64,000 nucleotides of DNA from Absidia repens (Eukaryota; Mucoromycota; Mucoromycetes; Mucorales; Cunninghamellaceae), in contig MCGE01000032.1 in NCBI GenBank assembly GCA_002105175.1, positions 186,001 through 250,000 of the forward strand, read 5' to 3'. Every line of letters starts with the position of its first letter. Position 1 is the first letter of the stretch. A program made the position numbers and the translations under genes. Below the pieces are notes generated by a model. That model was not told where the DNA came from. It made no database searches and worked only from the letters and a program-made list of their open reading frames with translations. Shown here piece by piece: positions 21,407 through 33,389 of the stretch.

Positions 21407-21865
21407 TGTGAAATAACGTATATAAAGAAAAAAATAAAAAAAAAAAAATAAAAAGTAGAAAATAAAAAGTGGGACAGTTAGAATTAAGTGAGATTCTTGT
21501 ATATGGTTTTTATTAATAAAAATGTCACTCTTTATATACTATATCTTATGTTTCATTGGAAATAGATATTACATGGGTTTATTGTTATTATTATTTTTTA
21601 TCATGATCATTATTTTTATTATAATCGTATGATGTTCTGATATTCGGTGTATGATGATATGATTGATGTTATTGCAAGGGTATTTTATTTTCTTTTATTC
21701 TATTTTATGGGACCTAATGATTTCATGAAGTGAATCATTATTTTCTTTTCTTCCATCACCATGTTGCGTGATTATTTATTTTTATCATGCAGTGTTCCTA
21801 ATCGGAATTTCAATTTCTTCAGGAACAGGTTTTATTTTTATGCCATCATTTTTCATGATGCGACA
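21407..21865 (-). mobile_element. LTR family E, copy 3
   Basis: Full-length reverse copy from TGTGAAATAACG to GATGCGACA. No matching target duplication is found (left CCATC, right TGTTT), so it probably arrived with or recombined against copy 2. Confidence 0.78.
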
Positions 21866-21959
21866 TGTTTGTCGAGAAAAAAAAGAGGGAGGGCACCGAG
21901 AAAAAAAAATAGAATCAACGGGAATAAGCCAACATCTGTTCACTGTTTTGGGCTCGTTG

Positions 21960-23060
21960 TGGACCTGGTGGTCTTGGCTTTCTGTTAAAACTAGTTTAGA
22001 AGGGTTTTAGAAAAGGGATTACAAGTTGCATGGGGAATCCCTTTCATTTTGCTTCTACTATCTTGGGGAGATGTCTTGATTAGCTTAGTATATGTACATG
22101 TATGTCCCTTTTCTTCAATAAAGCATATCTCTGCTTCAATAAAACTTGTCTTTGTTTGAAAAAAATGAGTATTTGCTTCAAAGATGTGCGTTTAAGCTTC
22201 ATTAGAAGTTTGGAGATCCCTTTTAGAAATCCCTTTTTTATCGTACATCGTACGTTGTTCCTTCTTCTACACCCATTCATCTAGATTAGCACCTCTCTCA
22301 ACTACTATTAGCGGCCTCTATTTACATCTTCTTTCCTTGTAGTATAGTATTGACTATTATGATTCAATAAAAGCTTTTTTATTTTGTAATGAACAATGGA
22401 TGGCAAAGCCATTCTACTGTGGTAGACTAATCTGCATACTAATGAAGATACTATTATACTGTTCTACATACTATTCTTGTTTGGTAGTGTATCCCTATAG
22501 TGTGGTGATCTATTTTCCAAACGGTAAATGTTTCTACATGCTATAATGTTATAAACAATACTGAAGCATAGGGGCTTGTTATTATGGCTGCAGGCTTTCC
22601 CGACTTTGTTTTTGTTTGTTGACGGGCCTCTGGTTTTTTTTTGTGACGGGATTGAAAATCAAAGCCCGCTCCACCTGAATTATTTTTCAAGCGGCATCTC
22701 CCATTTTCTCTCGCTTTCTCTTTCTTTCCTTTTTTTTTTTAACAAAAATTCATTTTTTCTTCACTGTTTTTTGCTCGTCGTGGACCTGGTGGCCTTGGCT
22801 TTCTGTTAGGACTAGTTTAGAAGGGTTTTAGAAAAGAGATTACAAGATGCATGGGGAAACCCTTTCATTTTGATTCTAGGATCTTGGGGGATGACTTGAT
22901 TAGCTTAGTATGTCTGTTTTCTTCAATAAAACATATGTTTGCTTCAATAAAACTTGTCTTTGCTTAATAAAATTTGCCTTTGCTTGAAAAATGTGTAGTT
23001 GTTTCAATGATGTGTGTTTAAACGTCTTTAGCAGTTTGAAGATTCCTTTTAGAGATCCCT
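21960..23060 (-). repeat. Dispersed repeat R1 (two neighbouring copies)
   Basis: Two blocks here share a core recurring across the window: CTAGTTTAGAAGGGTTT, then ATGCATGGGGAAACCCTTTCA, then tandem TTCAATAAAAC motifs with CTTTG spacers. Other core copies lie near 6,390, 27,420, 30,820, 33,960, 35,200, 37,590, 38,830, 40,480, 50,290 and 63,970, in both orientations. A companion segment with ATTCTACTGTGGTAGACTAA and CTATAGTGTGGTGATC lies between the blocks. No coding potential or terminal repeats are clear; it may be a non-autonomous element. Confidence 0.7.
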
Positions 23061-23253
23061 AACTTTGCGTCAATGATGTATGTTTTAACGTCATTAGAAG
23101 TTTGCGGATCCTTTTGGAGATCCCTTTTTCTTCACTCCATTCTTCTAGACTAGTTCCTCACTCAACTCTTGTCTTGACTATAATGATTCAATAAAAGTTT
23201 TTTATTTTGCAATGAACAATGGGTGACAATGCTATTCTACTGTGGTACACTAA

Positions 23254-23775
23254 TGTAATGATCATATTTTGCCACTCATATCTTACTATTTAATTTTTAT
23301 ATATAATGATCATAGTTTACTGCCTTAACTATTTTATTCTACTTTCAACCACATTCCTTCCACCACTCTCTTATATATCCCCTAACATCCTCTACTACTC
23401 CAACCCTTATCACTATTAGCATTTTACTACCACCTTCCCCAATCGGAACATTCCACCGATTTAATATAAAAAGATGAATCAAATCAAATCAAATAAAAAT
23501 CATTCAATTACCAACGTTCAAATACCACTGTTTTATTTTCATAAACAAATCAAACACTACTATCAAAGATCCACATATCTTTCCAGTGTTCCTTTTTATA
23601 TATCACGCTACGTATATAATTCCTTGTCCTCACGCCTAGTCCTCTCCATTACTACAGTATATATACACACTTCTACTGTTCTTTATTATTGTAAGCCCCA
23701 TTCAAGAATAGTCATGCTAATCTACATTGTTCTAATCACCTTTTCTACCCATAGCCCCTGACGTGCACACGGATC
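23254..23775 (+). mobile_element. LTR family C, copy 2
   Basis: Matches 6919-7523 over most of its length with internal deletions (TGTAATGATCATATTT start, shared CCACCGATTTAATATAAAAA, CGTGCACAC end). No target duplication was identified. Confidence 0.65.
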
Positions 23776-24194
23776 AGGTAAAGTATATGTTCTCACCTCA
23801 AAAATAAGTTTTGGACTATAAATATAATAGGTAAATATATGTATAAACATTTATCCATATATTATGTATATAGATATACAGTATACTGTACTATTAAAGG
23901 TGCCACTGTGTACAACATTACATGTTGACATGCTCCAACACACTTTTTCGGAAATGGCTTTTCAACGTATTTGCAGAGAAAGAGCACCAAGACGTGGACG
24001 AACACTATATAAGATCAAGGACAGCATTCTCGGTGACATGAATGAAACAAACAATAGTCCCAGGATGGAAATGAAGAACGACAGTCAAAATTGGACTAAT
24101 ATTGGATACGTTCGGAAGACTTCTGGGAAGGTACAGTATCAGCAATCACTCGACAACGACTCCTTCAAAGGATGATCATCAAATTACAAAACAG

Positions 24195-24790
24195 GTGTTT
24201 CTGTCGTTATGTCTTTGTCATGAACTTGTCCAACAAATGATAAAACTATACACTCCTTCCTTTTTGTATTGATACTATTTCCGTCTTGTGTAAAGTATAC
24301 ATTCTCCGCTCCTTCTAATGTCACTACTTCCGCCATGTGCAACCATTGTCCCACCTTGTCTCGTCTGGTCTCGCCCTTCTTGCCAATTCTCTTGTTTTGC
24401 CAATTCTCTTGTCTTTGCCAACTTCCATGTCTTTGCCAATTTCCTTGTCTTTGTCAACTTCTATGTACAGTATTTGCCAATTTCTTTGTCTTATCTCTTG
24501 GCGTGCCCAGAACATTCTCCGATTATATAAATAGCCCCAATTTCCCCTTTCAAGTTTTTAGTCTTTATCTGTTATCTTGTGATTATTCTATTCCCCATCT
24601 TGTCTTCTTCTCTTTTTATTATCAATAAATATCCCTCTTGCCCTTCCTCCTGTCTTGATATTTATTTCACTCATCAATCAACCCATTCCAATTCCTTTGC
24701 TCAATTCTTGCACAACTCTTTCTTCGTCTCCGTTGTTTTCGCAATTGATTTCAACATCGTGCTTATTCTCGTCTGATATACACTACCCAT
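24195..24790 (+). mobile_element. Probable solo LTR, family K
   Basis: Contains a TATAAATAG box (about 24,526), an ATCAATAAATAT poly(A) signal (about 24,623) and short tandem units of CTTTGCCAA (24,400-24,480), in the order expected for an LTR. Ends and target duplication could not be fixed. Confidence 0.45.
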
Positions 24791-24957
24791 AGGTAAGATC
24801 TTTTGTTATTGACCGTCGTGTAGAAGTTTTACTCACCTCTTGTCTTGTCTTGTATCAATTCCTGACAGTCTTTGCCTCGCCGACATGCTCATCGACATCA
24901 AAAATTCTCGAAAGGATAGTAACGTGGACAATGACAACACACTGATATTGGACAACC

Positions 24958-25280
24958 TGTCGTATTCCTGGTTCCTGCTTAGCAATATTTACATCAAAAG
25001 CATCTATGCCATCATCATTTGTATATCCGACTTATCTCTTCACTCTATTTTTTACCCCAGAATTCCCCACTTATTCTCACACTTGTCATTCAACACATCA
25101 GATAGCACACAGCCTCAATTATCCGTAGTCTCAAATACACCGTTATCATGCTCCCATCCACAGCCACAAATATCTTCATTTTATTATAAAAAGACTTGAC
25201 ATTTTATCAATTAAATAAAAACCATATCAATTGTATCACTTATTTTACTCTTGTCTTTTTATTATCTCACATCCATTTCA
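24958..25280 (+). mobile_element. Solo LTR, family G, copy 1
   Basis: 323 bp from TGTCGTATTCCTGG to CATCCATTTCA with CAACC duplications at 24,953-24,957 and 25,281-25,285. It interrupts the IGYVRK remnant. Relatives: 33,390-33,725 (minus), about 35,826-36,114 and a 5'-eroded copy at about 28,889-29,340. Confidence 0.88.
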
Positions 25281-25641
25281 CAACCTTGCTGGGTGCAGTG
25301 GTAACGCCCAAAAAATGATTCAATTCATTACTCGCTCAACGAAACCAATTCGATTATGTATCATCACCTTCGCTGGGCTATCGAATGATCCCCGGAACAT
25401 TGAAGTATTTCTAAGGTAAGAAAAAAAACGCATGGATGATTGCTATGGAAAACTAGAATATAGTAAATACTTATCGATAATTCATTTCGTTGTCATTAGG
25501 GCCTGCAAAATGATCAAAGCCATTGTCGTGGAACAAGGGGTGGCTTCAAAAGTCCTTCGACGACATAGTTTACTTCATGGGGACAAAATCGGACTCAAAC
25601 ACTTCAAATCAAGAACTGGATGCTTACAACGATCAATGTAG

Positions 25642-26679
25642 CAGTTATCCCTTTTACTCCACTCCTTCGTATTATTTTATTCCTTTCACTATTCCATTCT
25701 TTTTACTCCACTTCATATTATTTTATTGCTTTTACTATTCCATTCCCTCTTAATAATAATAATATTCCATTCCCTCTTAATAATAATAATATTATTACAG
25801 TATTATTATTATCGTTTTAATTTTTAGTTTTTATAGCTTTACAATTGTTATTATATAAATATATACTGTATTCCATATGTAATGTTTGGTAGAGTGTAAT
25901 AGAATCAAAATAAATGAGATGATTGAATGATTATTGCCTTTAAGTGTGTAGCCAGGTATGTACAGTACATCAGACACAATGCAAGTGAAATAAAAAATAA
26001 ATTTAAATCTTAGAATATTATGTAGAGTCCAACGAAGTAGAATGGTCTATCGAATAGTTTATCATAAGAGAATAGTATGTAGAATAGTGTACCGCAATAG
26101 AATAATATGTAAGATAGTCTGTCACAGTAGTGCAGCTTTGTCACCCATTGTTCATTGCAAAATAATAATAAAAAACAAACTTATATTGAACCATCATAGT
26201 CAAGATTATACTAAAGGAAAGAAAATCTAAGAGCTAGTGTACAAGAAAAACGGATCTCCAAAGGGGATCTGCAAACTCTGCAAACTTCTAATGACCTTGA
26301 AACGCACCCATCTACAACTGCTAATCAACTTTAAACACATCTTCCTGTAAATACCCAATCGACTTGTACTAGACCAGCTTTATACCGTCAAGCGGTACAA
26401 CCCCCTATGACGAATATTCGTTCGGCCGGTTTGCCCAAGGTCAACTCCTGTCAACTTTTCTACCGCAAAGTGGTACTGAAATGTATGCATGAATGATAAG
26501 CCAAATATATTTTTATTGAATAACATTGAAAAAAAACGCTATCTACAAATCCAACAGCCTTTCCCAAGGCTAAGTGCAGCTGCCAAGACCAAGTCCATAC
26601 CACCGCAGAGCGGTACCAGGTTTTCCACAACAAATAAACCGACCTGCAAAAATGGCCGGCGGCCATTTTGTTTACTACC
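25642..26679. other. Gene-free repeat-derived stretch
   Basis: Contains AAT/ATT-rich short tandem units (25,755-25,800), a reverse copy of the R1 companion segment (about 26,010-26,330) and GC-richer unknown sequence (26,370-26,660). No gene is supported. Confidence 0.5.
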
Positions 26680-26972
26680 TGTTGTATTTGTGAAACCCAA
26701 ACCTATTTCCCATCTTCCACATCTTTATTTATTTACTGTATACCCCGCTCCGCATTTCTTCTCTTTGACATTTTGACAGGTACTGCCCTATTTTATTCAT
26801 ACTTCATCACCCGCTAAATTACTTCTCAACATCACTTCAGATTATCCCAATTCATAACCATTTCATTATGACTCACTTAGCTATAGAAAAAGATATAAAT
26901 ATGACATGTTTGAATATTAAATAAAAAGAGTAACCAATTGTATCACTTATTTGTACCTTTGCGTTTATTTCA
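26680..26972 (+). mobile_element. Solo LTR, family D, copy 2
   Basis: 293 bp, the same ends as copy 1, with CTACC duplications at 26,675-26,679 and 26,973-26,977. Confidence 0.9.
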
Positions 26973-27835
26973 CTACCGTTCGTAAAATTTATAGTGACTA
27001 AAAAGAATTCAAATATAATTGATTATTGACCAAGTGAAACATAGCCAGTGTAAGGGTGTGTTAGGAGTGACAAGGTATAATTGTTGGGTCATGATGGACT
27101 ACTTGATATGTGTGGATGATGACAAATGACAAATATGACATAAACTATTCTACAGGCTATTCTACTGTTGTAAGCTGTACTGAAGCGTAGAGGTGGGTTA
27201 TTATTGATGTAGGGTTTTCAGATTTTTTTTTCTTTGGCAGACCTCTAGATTTTTTTTGCGACGGGATTGAAAATAAAACCCCGCAAAGTCTGAATTATTT
27301 TTCAAGCGGCACCACCCATTTTCTCTCTCTTTTCTTTCGTTCACTTTTTTAAGAAAAATCATTTTTTCTATCACTGTTTTTAGTTCGTTGTAGAGCTGGT
27401 GGCATTGGCTTTCTGTTAGGACTAGTTTAGAAGGGTTTCAGAAAAGGGATTACAAGATGCATGGGAAAACTCTTTCATTTTGATTCTAGAATCCTGGGGA
27501 AATGTCTTGATTAAATTAGTACATGTATATGTCTTTTCTTCAATAAAACATATCTCTGCTTCAATAAGCCTTGTCTTTGTTTGAAAAAAATGTGTGTTTA
27601 AGCTTCATTAGAAGTTTGGAGATCCCCTTATAGAGATCCCTTTTAGAAATCCCTTTTTTATTGTACATCGTTCCTTCTTCTACACCATTCATCTAGATTA
27701 GCACCTTTCTCAGCTACTATTAGCGGCCCCTATTTTTACATCTTTCCTTTTAGTATAGTATTGACTATTATGATTCAATAAAAGCTTTTTTATTTTGCAA
27801 TGAATAATGGATGGCAAAGCCATTCTACTGTGGTA

Positions 27836-28130
27836 TGAAATAAACGCAAAGGTAAATAAGTGATACAATTGGTTACTCTTTTTATTTAATATTCAAACAT
27901 GTCATATTTATATCTTTTTCTATAGCTAAGTGAGTCATAATGAAATGGTTACAAATTGGGATAATCTGAAGTGATGTTGGGGAAGTAATTTAGCGGGTGA
28001 TGAAGTATGAATAAAATAAGGTATAGGGTAGTATCAGTCAAAATGTCAAAGTGAAAGAAATGCGGAGCGGGGTATAAATAAATAAAGATGTGGAAGATGG
28101 GAAATAGGTTTGGGTATCACAAATACAACA
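27836..28130 (-). mobile_element. Solo LTR, family D, copy 3
   Basis: 295 bp reverse copy from TGAAATAAACG to AATACAACA with TGGTA duplications at 27,831-27,835 and 28,131-28,135. Confidence 0.9.
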
Positions 28131-28211
28131 TGGTAGACTAATCTGCATACTAATGAAGATACTATTATACTGTTCTACATATTATTCTTGTTTGGTAGTG
28201 TACCCCTATAG

Positions 28212-28641
28212 TGTCGTATCATGAATAAAAATGTTCTGCCTGAATAATAAGCAGAGCGGCATTTGAATAAATTCAGGTACCAGTTAATCATTTATCCATT
28301 TCAAAAACCAAACTAATGATCTCTATATAAGATATGAACATATACTTATCATGATTATTTTTATTTGTAATCATTATGATATGATTTATAATCCTTATAA
28401 GAAAACCAATGAAAAAGTTTTCTTACTAGTTCCAATTGTATTAACACCAATCATGATCAAATAACCAACATCATAGATTACCCGGTCTCAAACGTTATTT
28501 TATTTTTATTTTGTATAAATAGTCTCTAGTATTTTATTTTTATTTTTATTATAAACATCAATCGAAAATAAAGATAGCAAAGAATCTCACTTATTTTCTT
28601 ACGTCTTTATTTTTCTATTATTACAAACCCTACATTCAACA
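28212..28641 (+). mobile_element. Solo LTR, family I
   Basis: 430 bp from TGTCGTATCATG to ATTCAACA with TATAG duplications at 28,207-28,211 and 28,642-28,646. A TATAAATAG box and AAATAAAG signal lie in its 3' half. Confidence 0.88.
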
Positions 28642-29724
28642 TATAGTGTGGTGATCTATTTTCCAAACCAATTTCGTACGGTAAATGCCTCTACATGGTA
28701 TAATGTTGTAAGCAATACTGAAGCATAGGGGCTTGTTATTATGGCTGTAGGCTTTCCCTCCTTTGGGTTTGTTTGTTGACGGGCCTCCCGATTTTTTGTG
28801 ACGGGATTGAAAATCGAAGCCCGCTCCGCCTGAATTGTTTTTTAAGCGGCATCCCCTAATTTTCTCTCTCTCTTTCTCTTTCTTTCAGTCGTATTCCTGG
28901 TTCCTGATTAACAATATTTACAGTATGTCAAAATATCTATATCGTCACCATTTGTCATCATCCACACATATCAGGTGCGCGGTTACCCATTGCGTCCAAC
29001 AATTGTACCTTGTTACTCTCCAGCATATCCTTATACTGGCTATGTTTCACTTGGTCTACAATCAAGATCAAAGATTAATCATCTATCTACTCCATAATAC
29101 ACTATTTCATTCCATCATCTTTAACTCTACCAATAATCCATTATCATCTACAATCATCTATCATCATAAATTTATTATTCCAACATCCGCTTCCCCTAAC
29201 TTTTACTATAAAAACCCACTGTCATTTTATTCAATAAAAACCATACCCATTGTATCACTTATTTTACTATTGTCTTTTTTTATAACAAACATTTTTATTG
29301 CATCGCTTGTTTACTTTTGTCCCTTATTATTACAACAATTTCAGGCTCCCAATTTAGTAGCCATGAAATAGTCAAGAAATATGTTTTTGAAAATTGTCTA
29401 AATATAATTTTATATTGATAAAATGATAGAGAATACTCACAAGACCATTTCTACCAATGCTGTTTTTCTCTCACCTTTTTGCTTCCTTCCTCATCACAAC
29501 AATCCTCATCATTCAACTTTGGATCTGTAGAATAGTATACATTAGAATACCTCATTCTTCATTCATGAATAAAACCTTTTTCATTGAAACATCGCTAAAC
29601 TTAAGTCACTAAACTAAAGGGAGGGGAATGAAAGGATCTCGAGAGCAGTCGAGGGATCTTGAGGGATGTCGTGAAAAAAGAGAGAGATAGTTCCTTTTCC
29701 AAAAAAATACCTGCCCACAACACC

Positions 29725-30445
29725 CCAAAATAATGCCTCCTCCACAACCCCCAAAAAAGACCTCCCCCCACAACCCCAAAAAAGACCCCCCCCCACAACC
29801 CCCAAAAAAGACTCCCCCATACACCCCAAGAAAGGCCTCCCCCATATACCCCCCAAAAAGACCTCCCCCATACACCCCAAGAAAGGCCTCCCCCATATAC
29901 CCCCCCAAAAAGACCTCCCCCATATACCCCCAAAAAGATCTCCCCCCATACACCCCCAAAAAAGACCTCCCCCCATACACCCCAAAAAAGATCTCCCCAT
30001 ACACCCCCCAAAAAAGATCTCCCCCATACACCCCCAAAATAATGCCTCCCCCATACACCCCCAAGAAAGACCTCCCCCCATATACCCCAAAAAGACCTCC
30101 CCCATACACCCCCAAAAAAGACCTCCCCCCATATACCCCCAAAAAAGATCTCCCCCATACACCCCCAAGAAAGGCCTCCCCCCATATACCCCCCAAAAAA
30201 GATCTCCCCCCATACACCCCCCAAAAAAGATCTCCCCCCATACACCCCCAAAAAAGGTCTCCCCCATACACCCCCAAAATAATGCCTCCCCCCATACACC
30301 CCCAAAATAATGCCTCCCCCCATACACCCCCAAAAAAGATCTCCCCATATACCCCAAAAAAGATCTCCCCCATACACCCCAAAAAGACCTCCCCCATACA
30401 CCCCCAAAAAAAGTACCTCCCCCATTACCCCCATGATCCCCCAAA
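29725..30445. repeat. C/G strand-biased minisatellite
   Basis: About 720 bp of imperfect tandem units of roughly 24-30 bp built on CCCCCATACACCCCCAAAAA followed by AGACCTC, AGATCTC or TAATGCCTC. The minus strand is a regular series of G4-G6 runs, a strong candidate for G-quadruplex formation. The array gives long open frames on both strands (Pro/Lys-rich and Gly/Trp/Phe-rich) that follow from the repeat and are not treated as genes. Confidence 0.92.
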
Positions 30446-30544
30446 AATAGCGCCCAAAAAAGTCTGGTTTATTTGAGCCAAAACCAAAATCGGTAGGTTT
30501 AACTAACCAAAAGGCCTGAAGATGGAATGATGTATAAAAAAGGG

Positions 30545-30665
30545 ATCTCTACGATGGATCTGTAAGAGGGATTTCTAAGAGGGATCTGTAAGAGGGATTT
30601 CTAAGAGGGATCTGTAAGAGGGATTTCTAAGGGGGATTTCTAAGAGCGATTTCTATGAGGGATTT
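30545..30665 (+). repeat. Short tandem repeat of about 27 bp
   Basis: Units of AGAGGGATTTCTA plus AGAGGGATCTGTA alternate four or more times just right of the C/G minisatellite. A reverse diverged version appears at about 35,430-35,480. Confidence 0.8.
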
Positions 30666-30679
30666 GCAAACTTTTAACG

Positions 30680-31600
30680 ACGTTTAAACACACATCATTG
30701 AAGTAAAGACAAGTTTTATTGAAGCAAAGACAAATTTTATTGAAGCAGAGACATATTTTATTGAAGAAAAGAGACATACTAAGTTAATCAAGACATTGGC
30801 CAAGATCCTAGAATCATAATGAAAGGGTTTCCCCATGCATCTTGTAATCGCTAGCCTCAAAACCCTTCTAAACTAGTCCTAACAGTAAGCCAAAGCCACC
30901 ACCTCCACAACGAGTAAAAAACAGTGACAAAAAAATGAATTTTTATTTAAAAAAAATGGAAAGAAAGAGAAAGAGAGAGAGAAAATGAGGGATGCCGCTT
31001 CAAAAATAATTCAGGCGGATCGGGCTTTGATTTTCAATCCCGTCACAAAAAAATCTGGAGGGCTATCAACAAACAAAAACAAAGTCGGGAAGCCCTCCAG
31101 CCATAATAACAAGCACCTACTGTATGCTTTAATATCGCTTACAACATTATAGCATGTAGAACCATTTACCGTACTAAATTGGTTTGGAAAATAGATCACC
31201 AGAGTATAGGGATAGGCTACCAAACAAGAATAGTATGTAGAACAGATTACCACAGTATAATAGTATGTTCATTAGTATGCAGATTAGTCTACCACAGTAG
31301 AATAGCTTTGTCACCCATTGTTCATTGCAAAATAAAAAAACTTTTATTGAATCATAATACGTAGTCAAGACTATACTAAAGGAAAGAAAATATACAGTAA
31401 GAACTAGTCTACAAGCAAAACGGATCTCGAAAAGGGATATCCAAACCTCCAATGGCCTTGAAACACACATCGTGAGCCAAACATAGGGACCTGCAATCTT
31501 TTAATGACTTTGAAACGCACCCATCTAAAACTACTAATCAACTTTAAACACATCTTATTTTTTAACCAAACTCTCATTTTTCAAACCGAACACATGTCTG
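30680..31600 (+). repeat. R1 repeat copy
   Basis: Has the complete core in forward sense: tandem TTTTATTGAAGCAAAGACA motifs, AAAGGGTTTCCCCATGCAT, CTTCTAAACTAGTCCTAAC, then the companion segment with AAATAGATCACC and TCTACCACAGTAGAAT. Nothing coding. Confidence 0.75.
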
Positions 31601-31874
31601 CTTTCCGGAATCGCTGCTAATCGGCTATTTTCCGCACTGCAAACTTGCTATTTTCGCCACTCAAACAAAACTGGAAATTTAAACACACAAATAATTGCTA
31701 TTTTCGACACACACACAACACACAAATTGTCATTTTCCGCACTATACCCTCTTCCCACATTATCACTTCCTATCAGCCGCTCTTTTACACACTCTACAAA
31801 TACCCCACCTTCTTTATTTACTCCACATAATCTCTAAACTAAACCCATCATCTCCATCCTCAACCCATCCTTCA

Positions 31875-32820
31875 TTCATGAGTAAGCTTTTTTTTTATTG
31901 AAACAGACTACACTTCTGCATCTCTAAACTAAAACCATCGCCTGATCCCTTGGAGATCTGATGAAGCCATTCCGCGAAAAAAAAGAAGAGGGAGATCCAA
32001 AAAAAGGAGGGATTCCTGCTGTCTTAAAAAAAAGGGTTCCAGCTGTCTATCAAAAAAAAAAGGTTCCTGCTGTCTATCAAAATAAGGGGTTTCTGCTATC
32101 TTTCAAAAAAAAAGATTACTCATCACTGTCGTATTTGTCATCCTCTATATTTACATTATAAATCAATCTGTCAAATATAGCGAATGTCAGACTCAGATCA
32201 GGAACTAACTGTCATAGTCAATCCCAATCTGCCAGTACACCAATAGTCATTCAATCATCTAATCACAGTCCAATGGTTTATTCCCTCATCTCTATCTTAT
32301 CCAATAATACATTAGTAGTGGAAATTTATTATTCCAACAACCGCTTCCCCAATTTTATTATAAAAGCCTTCCATCATTTTACTGAAATAAAAATATAACT
32401 TTGTCTCGCTTATTTTGACTTATCATCACCAACATTACAACCTTATTTTTTTTTTGATAGATAGAAGGAACCCCCTTTTTGTTTGATAGATAGCTGGAAT
32501 CTCCTTTTTTTTGAAAGATAGCGGGAACCCCCCTTTTTTTTGATAGATCACAGGAACCCCCCTTTTTTTATGAAAGACTGCAGAAACTCTTTTTTTTTAA
32601 TAGACTGCAGGAATCCTCTTTTTTTTTGATAGACTGCAGGAATCCTTTTTTTTAAAGACAGCTGGAGCCCCCTTTTTTTGATCTCCCTCTTCTTTTTTTT
32701 TTACGGAATGCCTTCTTCAGATCTCCAAGGGTTCAGGCGATCGTTTTAGTTTAGGGATCAGAAGTGTAGTAATGTTTCAATAAAAAGAAAAGTTTATTCA
32801 TCAATGAGGAATGAGGGTAC
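31875..32820. repeat. Inverted repeat carrying mirrored minisatellites
   Basis: Arms of about 100 bp (31,875-31,970 and 32,702-32,815) are reverse complements sharing CCTTGGAGATCTG and TTTAGTTTAGGGATCAGAAG-type sequence. Inside each arm lies the start of a poly(A/T)-plus-GGTTCCTGCTGTCTATC array, in opposite orientation. An LTR sits near the centre (32,127). Confidence 0.75.
32127..32439 (+). mobile_element. LTR family H, copy 1
   Basis: Starts TGTCGTATTTGTCATC and ends AACATTACA. It closely matches 36,857-37,171, and a shorter relative lies at 38,053-38,359. No target duplication could be read with confidence. Confidence 0.7.
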
Positions 32821-33060
32821 CTTTTTTTTGACGGGGGTGGTTTTTTTTAAGTCAGCAGGAATCTTTTTTCTCGATAGACCACAGGAACCTTTTTTTTTTT
32901 TTTGATAAACAGCAGGTAGTCTTTTTTTTTTTTGGAGGATAGCAGGAACCTTTTTTTTTTTTTTTGATAGACCACAGGAACCCCTTTTTTTTGAAAGACT
33001 GCAGGTACCTTTTTTTTGGATAGATAGAAGGAGCCTCCTTTTTTTAAAGATAGCAGTGTT
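32445..33060 (-). repeat. Minisatellite with poly-T spacers
   Basis: Roughly 20 units of about 27-33 bp: GATAGACTGCAGGAACC-type sequence followed by a 7-16 base T run. A shorter array of the same unit in opposite orientation is at 31,985-32,125. Confidence 0.88.
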
Positions 33061-33389
33061 GTATTATTAAATGGAATAGGACTTGTTATCAAGTATTGTG
33101 AAACTTTTGGACGATTCTTTATTTTTATTTAAATGTATTGTTTTAATTATACTGATGGGAAGGTGCATGGGCATGTAAAAATAGGGGTGATGAATATGAG
33201 AGGAATTTGTGTAGTGGGTGATTCGAGGTCTGAATTACTGTACGTATTGTGGAATAATATCATGTGCATGAACTAAGGTATACGAATAAGTGAATGGATA
33301 AATATGAATATTGTATATACTGTATATATGTATATAAAGAGATACGTATATGGTAAATGGAATGGAATGAAAGGTGAATGTGTTGGTAT

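Larger units (their letters stand above)
23930..25641 (+). pseudogene. Broken gene remnant with an IGYVRK motif, interrupted by LTRs
   Basis: Coding-like pieces lie at about 23,930-24,175 (ICRERAPRRGRTLYKIKDS, then NIGYVRKTSGK), 24,880-24,957 (ADMLIDIKNSRKDSN) and 25,286-25,641 (GNAQKMIQFITRSTKPIRLC, IITFAGLSNDPRNIEVFL, MIKAIVVEQGVASKV). A solo LTR with perfect target duplication separates the second and third pieces, and LTR-like sequence separates the first and second. IGYVRK followed by Ser resembles the start of serine recombinase catalytic domains, but no other diagnostic residues can be confirmed. Family assignment is tentative; the break is clear. Confidence 0.4.
27100..28900 (+). repeat. 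R1 repeat copy carrying two nested LTRs
   Basis: R1 core and companion segments align with 21,960-22,960, but are split by a family D LTR (27,836-28,130) and a family I LTR (28,212-28,641). Both insertions left perfect 5-bp duplications, so the order of events can be read: R1 first, LTRs later. Confidence 0.75.

Noticed and set aside
28835..29371. A 178-residue frame
   Set aside because: It spans an eroded family G LTR and flanking R1 sequence; no domain, and the same DNA elsewhere is clearly LTR.
29725..30445. Internal telomere repeat
   Set aside because: The unit is about 24-30 bp and irregular; it does not contain tandem TTAGGG-type hexamers.
29601..30476. Four long open frames (about 250-280 residues) on both strands
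   Set aside because: They are translations of the C/G minisatellite; their composition follows the repeat unit, and frames on opposite strands are open at once.
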